The notes under the pieces are model-generated. The model searched no databases, was not told where the DNA came from, and was given only the letters and a program-made list of their open reading frames with translations. Below are positions 1 to 6,390 of a stretch of DNA of 9,423 bases, in pieces. The translations under genes and the position numbers were made by a program. The DNA is from Thermoflexus hugenholtzii JAD2. GTDB lineage: Bacteria > Chloroflexota > Dehalococcoidia > UBA2979. The stretch covers positions 1 to 9,423 of the forward strand of contig CAMDBZ010000046.1 of the NCBI GenBank assembly GCA_945889565.1, in the 5' to 3' direction. Numbering within the stretch: position 1 is the first letter of the stretch; every line of letters starts with the position of its first letter.

Positions 1-236
1 CCACGGTCGGTCGCTGCTGGGGACTGGGCTCGGGAACACGCGACGATCCGGGGCCGTGGCAGGGCGAGCTGCGCAACATGTGGAAGCCGACGCAGCAGCC
101 CGGCCTGTGGTTCCACGGCGGCAACCTCGCGCAGTCGCGCCACTACTCGAAGTACCTCGCGCTGCAGCTCAAGGCGCGCCTCGAGGGCATCCCCACGCCG
201 GTGTACGCGCTCCCCGAGGTGCACCACCTGATGTAG
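1..236 (+). CDS. Flavin-containing monooxygenase-like protein, C-terminal end (partial)
   Basis: The gene enters from the left edge; the first whole codon is at base 3 and the TAG stop is at 234-236, so 77 C-terminal residues are visible. They contain GELRNMWKPT (about residues 21-30) followed by LWFHGGNLAQSRHYSKYLAL (36-55) and a closing GIPTPVY. From memory this conserved end is typical of the FAD/NADPH-dependent flavin monooxygenases related to FMO and Baeyer-Villiger enzymes, which insert one oxygen atom into organic substrates in the cytoplasm. The FAD- and NADPH-binding Rossmann motifs lie outside the window, so the class is inferred only from the tail, and the substrate cannot be told. 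The next gene on this strand begins about 65-115 bases later and encodes a transporter, which fits an uptake-plus-oxidation unit, but that is inference. Confidence 0.8.
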   Translation, partial: TVGRCWGLGSGTRDDPGPWQGELRNMWKPTQQPGLWFHGGNLAQSRHYSKYLALQLKARLEGIPTPVYALPEVHHLM

Positions 237-265
237 CCGGCCGCACGCGCGCTCCCCCGCGCCCA

Positions 266-285
266 GCCGCCCGATGGGGGGCGGC
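266..285 (+). other. GC-only hairpin between monooxygenase and transporter
   Basis: GCCGCCC at 266-272 pairs perfectly with GGGCGGC at 279-285 around a six-base loop (GATGGG). It lies 30 bases after the monooxygenase stop and before both candidate starts of the transporter. It could act as a terminator or attenuator, but no T-run follows it, so it is not a classical intrinsic terminator; in DNA this GC-rich a 7-bp stem can also occur by chance. Confidence 0.3.
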
Positions 286-352
286 GCAGAGCGGTGCGTG
301 TATGCTCCGGGCGCAGCGGGGCGCGAAGGATGCGGCCGGACATGGCAAGACC

Positions 353-1648
353 GTGAAGCGGCTGCGTCCTCACGCGCTGTTCTGGGGCTGGTACGTCGCG
401 CTCGCGGGCGCGGCGAGCAACTTCCTCGTCATCGGCGTCGCGACGTTCGGCTTCGGAGTGTTCGTCACCCCGATGCGCGAGGAGCTCGGCTGGTCGGTCG
501 CCGCCATCTCCGCGGGCGTCTCGCTGCGCAGCTTCGAGCAGGGGCTGCTCGCGCCCGCGACGGGCGTGCTCGTCGACCGGCTCGGCCCGCGCACGATGGC
601 GGTCTGCGGGCTGCTCACGCTCGTCGCCGGGCTGCTGCTGTTCTCGCAGGCGCGCAGCCTGCCGATGTTCTACGCCGCCAGCCTCGTGATCGCCCTCGGA
701 CAGAGTCTCGCGTCGTTCCCGCCGTTCTCGGCGCGGCTCATGGCGTGGTTCGTGCGCAAGCGCGGGCGGGCGATGGGCGTGCTCAACACCGGCAACGGCG
801 CCGGCTACCTTGCCGCGCCGCTGCTCGCGCTGATGCTCGGCGCGGTCGGCTGGCGCTCGACGCTCGTGATCTCCGCCGCCGTGATCCTCGCGATCGGCCT
901 GCCGCTCACCGCGCTGCTGCGCGACCTGCCCGAAGACCGCGGCCTGCTGCCCGACGGCGAGCGCCCGGTCCAGGGCGTGGCGCCGCGCAGCACGGCGCAG
1001 ACCGGCATGACCGCCCGCGAGGCGCTGCATACCCCGGCGTTCTACCTGCTGGTGCTCGCGACGGCGTCGAACGGCACAGTGGGCGCGTGGATCGTGCTGC
1101 AAATCCCCCACCTGCAGAACGTCGGCTTCTCGCTGGAGACCGCCGCGCTGCTCAGCGGGCTCTACGGCGTCGTGCAGCTGGGGCTGCGCGTCAGCATCGG
1201 CTGGATCGGTGACGTGCTCGGGCGGCGGCGAATGTACATCGCCTCGTTCGTGCTGCAGGGCATTGGCATGGTCATCTTCGCGCAGCTCACGTCGTCGAGG
1301 CTGTGGCTGCTGCCGCTGTACTACCTCACGTTCGCCGTCGGCCAGGCGGGCTGGGTGGTGCTGGGGCAGACGATGGTCGCGGACTACTTCGGCGTGGCGC
1401 GCTTCGCGACGCTGCGCGGATTCGCGAGCACGCTGCAGACGCCGGTAGGCGTCGCTGCCCCCGTGATCGCGGGGCTGATGTTCGACCACACGGGGAGCTA
1501 CGCGCTCATCTTCACGATCTACGGCGTGCTCGCCGCCTCCGGCGCGATCTGGGTGCTGCTGATCCGCCGCCCGCTGTGGGCAGACATCGAGCAGCAGCGC
1601 GCGGCCGAGGCGCGCGCTGCTGCCGCCGGCATCGAGCGCCGCGGATAG
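353..1648 (+). CDS. Major facilitator superfamily transporter (12 TM)
   Basis: Predicted inner-membrane secondary transporter of 431 residues. About twelve hydrophobic segments are visible: roughly 10-32, 47-70, 82-100, 105-127, 141-165, 168-189, then a polar central loop 190-225, then 228-252, 262-284, 295-312, 317-343, 354-376 and 384-404. Motif A appears as DRLGPR at 75-80 after helix 2 and in degenerate form as GDVLGRRR at 286-293 after helix 8; RKRGRAMG follows helix 4. These features match monocarboxylate/oxalate-formate-type MFS carriers, so an organic-acid substrate is plausible but unproven. I chose the GTG at 353 because it places the first helix about ten residues from the N-terminus, as is usual here. 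ATG 302 in the same frame would add 17 residues; neither has a strong ribosome site. The open frame running further back to base 56 overlaps the monooxygenase and is not real. The gene ends 34 bases from the converging transglutaminase gene. Confidence 0.9.
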   Translation: MKRLRPHALFWGWYVALAGAASNFLVIGVATFGFGVFVTPMREELGWSVAAISAGVSLRSFEQGLLAPATGVLVDRLGPRTMAVCGLLTLVAGLLLFSQARSLPMFYAASLVIALGQSLASFPPFSARLMAWFVRKRGRAMGVLNTGNGAGYLAAPLLALMLGAVGWRSTLVISAAVILAIGLPLTALLRDLPEDRGLLPDGERPVQGVAPRSTAQTGMTAREALHTPAFYLLVLATASNGTVGAWIVLQIPHLQNVGFSLETAALLSGLYGVVQLGLRVSIGWIGDVLGRRRMYIASFVLQGIGMVIFAQLTSSRLWLLPLYYLTFAVGQAGWVVLGQTMVADYFGVARFATLRGFASTLQTPVGVAAPVIAGLMFDHTGSYALIFTIYGVLAASGAIWVLLIRRPLWADIEQQRAAEARAAAAGIERRG

Positions 1649-1682
1649 CGTCGACGGCGTGCGCGAACGTCGGTGCTGCGCC

Positions 1683-2585
1683 TCAGTACGCGACGTCGAC
1701 GACGCGCACTTCCTTGCGGCCGGTCAGGCTCCCGCCGTGACCGGCGCGGTAGTGCCCCGATGTCGGCGCGACATCCCCGTAGTCGCGACCCACCGCCACC
1801 GTCAGGTAGGTCAGGTCGGCGTGCCGGCCGTGCGTCGGGTCCAGCGCCCAGCCGTGCGTCGCGCCCGAGCCGTCCGCCGCCGGCAGCTGCACTTCGACCC
1901 ACGCATGCGTTCCCCCCTCGCCGAGCAGCAGTCCCGAGACGTACAGCGTGGGCAGGCCGAGCCGCCGGCAGATCGCGATCATCACGTGCGCGTAGTCCTG
2001 GCAGACGCCGCCCCTGATCGCGAGCGCCTCCGCCGCGGTAGTGTGCACGCTCGTCGCGCCGGGAACGTATGCCATCGCCTCGTGCACCCACGCGTTCACG
2101 CGTTCCGCGAGCTCCAGCCCTGGCGCACCGTGCGCGCTCAGGGCCGCTGCGGCCCGCTCGATGACGGCGTCCGGCATCGTGCGCTCGGTCGGCGCCAGCA
2201 GCCGCGGATCGGGGGAGGGCGTGGGCAGCAGCACGCGCGGCGCCGCGGGCCCTGTGCGCTCGATCGCGACCCGTGCCTCGAACTCGATCGCACGCTGTAC
2301 GACGGGGATGCGCACGTCGATCACGGTGTTCGCGAACGAATCGAGCCGCGTGATCACCGTGCCGGGCTCCGATACCTCGATGCTGTACTCGGTCCGCCGC
2401 TGATCCCCGAACGCCGCCGGCGGCAGCACCATCAGCTGCTGTCGCAGGTCGTGGATCGCCGCCGGATACGCGTAGCTGAAGCGCTGGCGCACCACGTACC
2501 GGCTCGATCGCACGCTGGACCAGTCGACTGCGGCAGGATCGATCGCGTCGGGGCCAGCCATGCGGTCCGGGGGCTGCTGCTCCAT
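1683..2585 (-). CDS. Transglutaminase-like cysteine protease family protein (300 aa, intact triad)
   Basis: Cytoplasmic-looking protein of 300 residues with no signal peptide or membrane helix. Residues about 28-110 resemble the N-terminal beta domain common in bacterial transglutaminase-like proteins (YVVRQRFSYAYP start, IHDLRQQLMVLPP). The catalytic domain follows, with the cysteine in GGVCQDYAHVMIA (Cys195), the histidine in THAWVEV (His227) and the aspartate in ALDPTHG (Asp249), so the Cys-His-Asp triad is complete. Family members are thiol proteases, amidases or cross-linking enzymes, and the substrate is unknown here. The ATG lies 2 bases after the stop of the upstream transglutaminase gene without a good ribosome site of its own, so translational coupling is likely. 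Met9 is an alternative start. In many bacteria such genes sit beside alpha-E and circularly permuted ATP-grasp genes; none is visible here. Confidence 0.9.
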   Translation of the reverse strand: MEQQPPDRMAGPDAIDPAAVDWSSVRSSRYVVRQRFSYAYPAAIHDLRQQLMVLPPAAFGDQRRTEYSIEVSEPGTVITRLDSFANTVIDVRIPVVQRAIEFEARVAIERTGPAAPRVLLPTPSPDPRLLAPTERTMPDAVIERAAAALSAHGAPGLELAERVNAWVHEAMAYVPGATSVHTTAAEALAIRGGVCQDYAHVMIAICRRLGLPTLYVSGLLLGEGGTHAWVEVQLPAADGSGATHGWALDPTHGRHADLTYLTVAVGRDYGDVAPTSGHYRAGHGGSLTGRKEVRVVDVAY

Positions 2586-2587
2586 GC

Positions 2588-3424
2588 TCAGCGCGCCGCC
2601 ATCTGCTCGGCGGCGGCGGAGTCGATCGCGTCCGCCCACACGTGGAAGCCCGTGAGCGTGTTCGGGCCGAACGTCAGGCTGAGCGGTACGTCGGCTGCGT
2701 CGCGCCCACGCGCGATCAGCACGCGACCGATGCGCGGCACGTTGTTGCGCGGGTCGAACATATGCCAGCCCCCGTCGAGGTACGCCTCGAACCACGCCGC
2801 GAAGTCGCCCTGGTCCGGCGGCGTATCCGTCCCGATGTCGCTCAGGTAGCCGGTGCAATACCGCGCGGGGATGTTCATGCTGCGGCACAGCGCGACGGCG
2901 AGGTGCGTGAAATCGCGGCAGACGCCCGTGCGTTCGTGGTACGTCTGCCACGCCGTCTTCGTGGGGCGAGCGTGCGCGTAGCCGAACGTCACCCACTCGT
3001 GCACGAAGTCGCAGATCGCCTGCACGCGCGCCCACCCCTCGGCCGTCCCGCCGAAGCGCGCCCACGCGATCTCCGTGAACAGGTCCGTCTCGCAATAGCG
3101 GCTGGGCAGCAGGAACGCGAGCGTGTCTGCGGGCAAATCTTCCACCGCATGCTGGCGCGCGCCCGGCGACACCGCGTCCGGCGCGCCCGAGTCGCGCACC
3201 ACCGCGTCAGCCGACAGGGTGATCGCGCCCGCCGGCGCCACGAGCCGTGTGCACCAGTTGCCGAAGCCGTCGCGATACCCCACCACCGGCACTGCGGGCA
3301 CGGCCACCATCGCGTCGGGCACCACGATATCCGCGGCCCGGCTGTAATGGATGTTCAAGACGTGCAGCATCGGCGTGGGCTGCACGCAGTCATAGGCGAA
3401 CGTGTAGCCTACGCGGAGTAGCAT
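2588..3424 (-). CDS. Transglutaminase-like family protein (278 aa, catalytic His replaced by Ala)
   Basis: A 278-residue soluble protein, first gene of a two-gene transglutaminase operon. Residues 1-110 form a beta-rich domain (YTFAYDCVQPTPMLHVLNIH near the start, GYRDGFGNW at 49-57). The catalytic core holds the nucleophile in RTGVCRDFTHLAVALC (Cys169) and the aspartate in MFDPRNN (Asp224). Where other transglutaminase-like proteins have His-Ala-Trp, this one has FAAWFEAYL, so Ala209 stands at the expected histidine. From memory, similar variants occur in this small subfamily, so the change may be a subfamily trait rather than decay; the reading frame is intact and codon use is normal. Activity could be reduced, use another histidine (His221 is near), or be absent. 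The ATG at 3422-3424 is well supported by a near-perfect ribosome site. The next gene starts 2 bases after the TGA. Confidence 0.88.
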   Translation of the reverse strand: MLLRVGYTFAYDCVQPTPMLHVLNIHYSRAADIVVPDAMVAVPAVPVVGYRDGFGNWCTRLVAPAGAITLSADAVVRDSGAPDAVSPGARQHAVEDLPADTLAFLLPSRYCETDLFTEIAWARFGGTAEGWARVQAICDFVHEWVTFGYAHARPTKTAWQTYHERTGVCRDFTHLAVALCRSMNIPARYCTGYLSDIGTDTPPDQGDFAAWFEAYLDGGWHMFDPRNNVPRIGRVLIARGRDAADVPLSLTFGPNTLTGFHVWADAIDSAAAEQMAAR

Positions 3425-3427
3425 CGC

Positions 3428-3437
3428 TCACCTCCTT
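3428..3437 (-). promoter_or_regulatory. Strong Shine-Dalgarno for the transglutaminase operon
   Basis: Read on the - strand, AAGGAGGTGA matches the anti-Shine-Dalgarno tail of 16S rRNA over its whole length. The AGGAGG core (3431-3436) is 6 bases from the ATG at 3424. It fixes the start of the 278-residue transglutaminase-like protein and is much stronger than any site ahead of the other genes here. I see no convincing -35/-10 promoter in 3438-3549. Confidence 0.9.
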
Positions 3438-3549
3438 CCGCGCGTCTTTGAATGGTAGGCCAGCCTCGGCACGCGTGCGCCGGCGGGCGAGGGCGGCGTC
3501 GCGCTGGAGGTCGACACCCGCGCGCGCGGCCACGCCCGATCGCGCCGGG

Positions 3550-4908
3550 CTATGCCGCGCCTCGCGATGGCTCGCGAACGCCCAGCGCGTCCTCGCGCCG
3601 CTCGCCGGGGGCGCGTGGCGGGCGCGCCAGCAGCACGAACACCGCCGACAGGGCGAAGCCGGCCAGCCCGAGCGTCCACAGCCGCGGCGGATCCATCCCC
3701 GAGTCGAGCAGGTAGCCAAACAGTGGCGCGCCCACGCTCGCGGCCGCGATCGACACCGGGAGCACGACGCCGCGGATCGCGCCGAGGTGCCGCAGCCCGA
3801 AGTAGTTCGGCCACACCAGGCTGTTCAGCGTGATCCACCCACCCGCCGAGACCCCCCAGATCGCGTTGTGCGCCAGGATCGTCCACGTCTGTCCGCTCGA
3901 CACCACCATCGGCACCATCGACAGCGCCATGCCGCCGACGCCGATGACGCCCAGGTAGCGGATCGGCATGCGGTCCGCGACCATCCCGAACGCGAGGATC
4001 GAGAACACCACGCACAGCGGATCGAGCGCGGTCCCGAACCCGACGAGCGCCGGCGCCATGCCGGTGCCCTGCCAGAAGTCCACCCGGTAGACCAGCGTGC
4101 CCATCAGCACGACGCCCTGCAGCGTCAACGCGGCGAGCATCAGCCACATCGCCGATGTCCGCAGCGTCTCGCGCACGGTCCAGTCGCGCGTCGTCGCCAG
4201 CAGCGCGGCGCGCGTCGGCGCTCCCGCGGCCTCCGCCACCGCCTGCGCCGAGGCCGCCCCGTCCGGGTGCAGGCCCACGTCCTGCGGCGCGCGGCGCATG
4301 AACAACACGCTTACCGGGACGACCACGCCGGCAACGACGGCCCCGAACACCACCGTCGTCGTGCGCCAGCCGATCGCCTCCACCAGCCCTTGCGTGATCG
4401 GCACGGTCAGCACCGTCCCGAGCGCCATGCCCGAAGTCGCGATCGAGATGGCCCGGCCCCGCTTCGCGACGAACCACTTGGCCAGCGGCACCTGCGTCAA
4501 CAGCTGACCGGCCGGCCCCCCGAACCCCGCAAGGCCGGAGAACGCGAAGAGCGCGTACACCGCCCACAGCGAGTCCACGGCGGCGAGCCCGATCAGCGCG
4601 ACGCCGCCGATGGCCCCGCAGGCCGCGCCAAGCCACCGCGAGCCGTAGCGGTCCAGCAGCACACCGATCAGCGGCCCGCTCAGCCCCGCCGCGATCAACC
4701 GCAGCGTCAGCGACCACGCAAGCGCGCTCTTCTGTACGCCCAGATCGGCGCTCATCGGCCCGATCAGGAACGAGAACACGACGGCGTTCAGCGGTGAGAC
4801 CGCCATGTTGATGGCCACCGAAGCGCCCACCATCACCCAACCGTAGTACACACGGGGGAACAGTTGCTGCACGAAGCTTCCCGTCACGTCGCCACCAGAA
4901 GCAAACAT
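3550..4908 (-). CDS. Major facilitator superfamily transporter (12 TM)
   Basis: A 452-residue predicted inner-membrane carrier. It has about twelve hydrophobic segments starting with YYGWVMVGASVAIN (21-34), motif A as LDRYGSR at 85-91 after helix 2, VAKRGRAISIATSG at 147-160 after helix 4, a polar central loop about 203-250, and a degenerate second motif A, ADRMPIR (311-317). NYFGLRHLGAIRG (368-380) before helix 11 corresponds to DYFGVARFATLRG of the transporter at 353-1648, so the two belong to the same broad MCT/organic-acid-like MFS branch, although they are clearly diverged. Substrate unknown. The chosen ATG (4906-4908) has only a poor ribosome site; a GTG seven codons later (4885-4887) with GGTGG ahead of it is an alternative. 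The last ~25 residues are charged and cytoplasmic. The gene precedes the transglutaminase pair on the same strand by 125 bases. Confidence 0.9.
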   Translation of the reverse strand: MFASGGDVTGSFVQQLFPRVYYGWVMVGASVAINMAVSPLNAVVFSFLIGPMSADLGVQKSALAWSLTLRLIAAGLSGPLIGVLLDRYGSRWLGAACGAIGGVALIGLAAVDSLWAVYALFAFSGLAGFGGPAGQLLTQVPLAKWFVAKRGRAISIATSGMALGTVLTVPITQGLVEAIGWRTTTVVFGAVVAGVVVPVSVLFMRRAPQDVGLHPDGAASAQAVAEAAGAPTRAALLATTRDWTVRETLRTSAMWLMLAALTLQGVVLMGTLVYRVDFWQGTGMAPALVGFGTALDPLCVVFSILAFGMVADRMPIRYLGVIGVGGMALSMVPMVVSSGQTWTILAHNAIWGVSAGGWITLNSLVWPNYFGLRHLGAIRGVVLPVSIAAASVGAPLFGYLLDSGMDPPRLWTLGLAGFALSAVFVLLARPPRAPGERREDALGVREPSRGAA

Positions 4909-5030
4909 TCTGCCACGAACGGCCGTACGAGGCCCGCGACCCGCGACCGGGCGCGCCGCGTCGGCCGCGCGCCCCGACGCGCCGCCGACGCTCGCCGGGC
5001 TCGCACTCGAGCGGGCGCGGGTAGGCTCGG
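4909..5030. other. Very GC-rich spacer upstream of the second transporter
   Basis: No supportable gene. The stretch is almost pure GC dinucleotide runs; GGGCGCG (4949-4955) can pair with CGCGCCC (4968-4974), but many such short pairings are possible here. The promoter of the transporter at 3550-4908 should lie in or near this spacer, but I see no recognisable -35/-10 pair. Confidence 0.5.
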
Positions 5031-5232
5031 CTACTCGTCCAATGCGGGGACGGTGAAGCTGAAGGTCATGCGACCTGCTGGTTGCCGCCCGCCACGGTGA
5101 CGCCGATCGACTCGATGACGCGGGTCGGCAGCTCGGCGGCGTAGGAGCGCCTGAGCGCTAGGGCATTCCCGCTGACCACCGTGAGCGGCGTGCGCTCGGT
5201 CCGCCACTCGGGCGCCAAGGCCTCGGGACTGC
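5031..5232 (-). pseudogene. Coding-like remnant in two overlapping frames, unidentified
   Basis: Directly after the stop of the aryl-sulfotransferase-like gene, one - strand frame stays open to a TGA at 5066-5068 with over 90% G/C at third codon positions, as in the real genes here. It reads sensibly as protein, for example LTVVSGNALALRRSY and IESIGVTVAGGNQQVA. The TGA overlaps an ATG (ATGA, 5066-5069) that opens a second frame of 12 codons, MTFSFTVPALDE, ending in TAG at 5031-5033 and likewise rich in G/C third positions. The first frame has no ATG or GTG in a sensible place; the first candidate is TTG at 5216-5218, with a poor ribosome site. The simplest reading is the C-terminal end of a gene broken by deletion of its front and a one-base frameshift. 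A tiny real gene pair, or chance, are alternatives. I do not recognise the family. Confidence 0.35.
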
Positions 5233-6366
5233 TCAGTACGGGGTTTCGCCGCGCAGGAGCGCGGCAGTCGAGTCCGCGTAACGCGCGGGGTCGAGGTTGC
5301 GGCCGGCGAATCGCGGGTCGTCGGCTGCGTAGCGGTGCGCCCGGAACATCATCGGTGTGGGCCCGAACGCGGGGCTCTCGTACATGAACGCGCTCATGTA
5401 CTCCCAGACCGTTTCACCCGCTGGGGTCACCTCGATGAGATGGCCGAACGCGCCGTTGGTGATGAATGTGTTGCCGTTAGCCAACCGCTCGGCGCCCGAC
5501 ACCATGTAGCTGTTCAGCCCGAGCAGCACCGGCGCGCGATAGGACCACGCGATCTCGTTCGTCGCCGGGTTCACCTCGACGACCTGAGAGAAGGCGGGAG
5601 CGCGTCGGCGGTGCGGGCCGTTGTCGAAGAGGAGGACGTTGCCGTTCGGCAGCCAGCTGGCGTGGTGCTGGTGGGACAGCGTCCCCGGTCCCCACTTCCA
5701 CTTCAATGCGCCACTGCCGGGATCGACGAGCGCGATCGTGTCGATGAGCCGGAGGCTGATCAACCAGTCCCCGGACGGGGTGATGTCGAGCGAATTCAGG
5801 TGGGTCCATTCGCGTCGCGCTTCGAGTGGGCACAGCAAGTCGTCGTCGAAGCTCAGGTGCTCCCACGAACGCCACTCCCCGACGACGTCGCCCGTCGAGG
5901 TGATCTCCTGGATGACGTCCCCCCACATGTGCTCTGGGTCCTCGGGAGCGGACGTGCCGCCGATGATGCGTTCGCTGACGCCGGGCGGCAGCGTCTGCCA
6001 CGCCACGATCAGGTGGTTGCCGTTCGGCAGGCGCTGGAAGTCGTGATGGAGGAACGGGTTGCGGTACTCCCAGATGACGTTGCCGTCCCAGTCGAGCTCG
6101 AGGATCGCGCCAGAGGAGCCGCCGATGCGTTCGACGCCGCCACCGCCCTCGGCGGGCCGGTGCGTCCGCAGGATGAGGTTGCCGTGGGGCAGCAGGCGCG
6201 CGTACTGGATCCCCTCCGGGTGCAGCCACCGATGGACGATGCGGCCAGCGTCGTCGATCAACGTCGCATGACGGCCGGGCGTGTTTGAGAACAGCGTGTA
6301 TCCACCGAACGCGCGGTCGGGGTCGTGGTACAGGAGGCCGAGCTGCCGCTCGCGGGTCCACGGCAT
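5233..6366 (-). CDS. Aryl-sulfotransferase (ASST)-like beta-propeller protein
   Basis: A 377-residue protein with recurring blade motifs: LPHGNLIL (59-66), LPNGNHLIVAW (113-123), ITPSGDWLISLR (195-206), LPNGNVLLFDNG (239-250) and LANGNTFITNG (295-305), often followed by a Trp-containing strand such as GNVIWEY or GETVWEY. The order and the conserved THLNSLD (188-194), SHQHHASWLPNG (231-242) and FDNG match bacterial arylsulfate sulfotransferase-like proteins, which move sulfate between phenolic compounds. In E. coli AssT a histidine carries the sulfate; His107/108, His189 and His232-235 are candidates here, but I cannot assign the equivalent. Unlike periplasmic AssT it shows no signal peptide, and its single cysteine (Cys179) rules out an internal disulfide. 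The ATG has a good ribosome site. The gene lies 24 bases after the kinase-ATPase gene on the same strand, so they are probably co-transcribed. It may be a sulfotransferase or only a propeller-fold relative. Confidence 0.82.
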   Translation of the reverse strand: MPWTRERQLGLLYHDPDRAFGGYTLFSNTPGRHATLIDDAGRIVHRWLHPEGIQYARLLPHGNLILRTHRPAEGGGGVERIGGSSGAILELDWDGNVIWEYRNPFLHHDFQRLPNGNHLIVAWQTLPPGVSERIIGGTSAPEDPEHMWGDVIQEITSTGDVVGEWRSWEHLSFDDDLLCPLEARREWTHLNSLDITPSGDWLISLRLIDTIALVDPGSGALKWKWGPGTLSHQHHASWLPNGNVLLFDNGPHRRRAPAFSQVVEVNPATNEIAWSYRAPVLLGLNSYMVSGAERLANGNTFITNGAFGHLIEVTPAGETVWEYMSAFMYESPAFGPTPMMFRAHRYAADDPRFAGRNLDPARYADSTAALLRGETPY

Positions 6367-6373
6367 CGAGCGG

Positions 6374-6380
6374 TCCTTTC
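6374..6380 (-). promoter_or_regulatory. Ribosome binding site of the ASST-like gene
   Basis: GAAAGGA on the - strand lies 7 bases before the ATG at 6364-6366 and inside the 24-base gap that follows the TAG of the kinase-ATPase gene. It supports the chosen start and independent initiation within a shared transcript. Confidence 0.7.
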
Positions 6381-6390
6381 GGGTGCAGGC

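Noticed and set aside
56..352. In-frame upstream extension of the first transporter to base 56
   Set aside because: Its first part overlaps the monooxygenase tail in another frame and the added residues do not look like an MFS N-terminus.
143..1489. Long open frame on the - strand opposite the first transporter
   Set aside because: Composition is dominated by Arg, Ala, Glu, Gln and His, with no recognisable domain; it is a shadow of the transporter codons.
1659..2849. Open + strand frames opposite the transglutaminase pair
   Set aside because: The two - strand proteins show catalytic motifs, and the + strand products show none.
2586..3095. In-frame extension of the 300-residue transglutaminase upstream of 2585
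   Set aside because: It would overlap half of the other transglutaminase gene in another frame and adds no family sequence; the ATG 2 bases after the upstream stop fits better.
3247..4797. Long open frame on the + strand opposite the second transporter
   Set aside because: The product is a low-complexity Arg/His/Pro-rich chain without any fold-like pattern, and it lies antisense to a clear 12-helix transporter. In GC-rich DNA such mirror frames are expected.
4949..4974. GGGCGCG/CGCGCCC stem as a possible terminator
   Set aside because: No T-run on either side, a long loop, and many equivalent pairings in the same GC-only stretch; likely chance.
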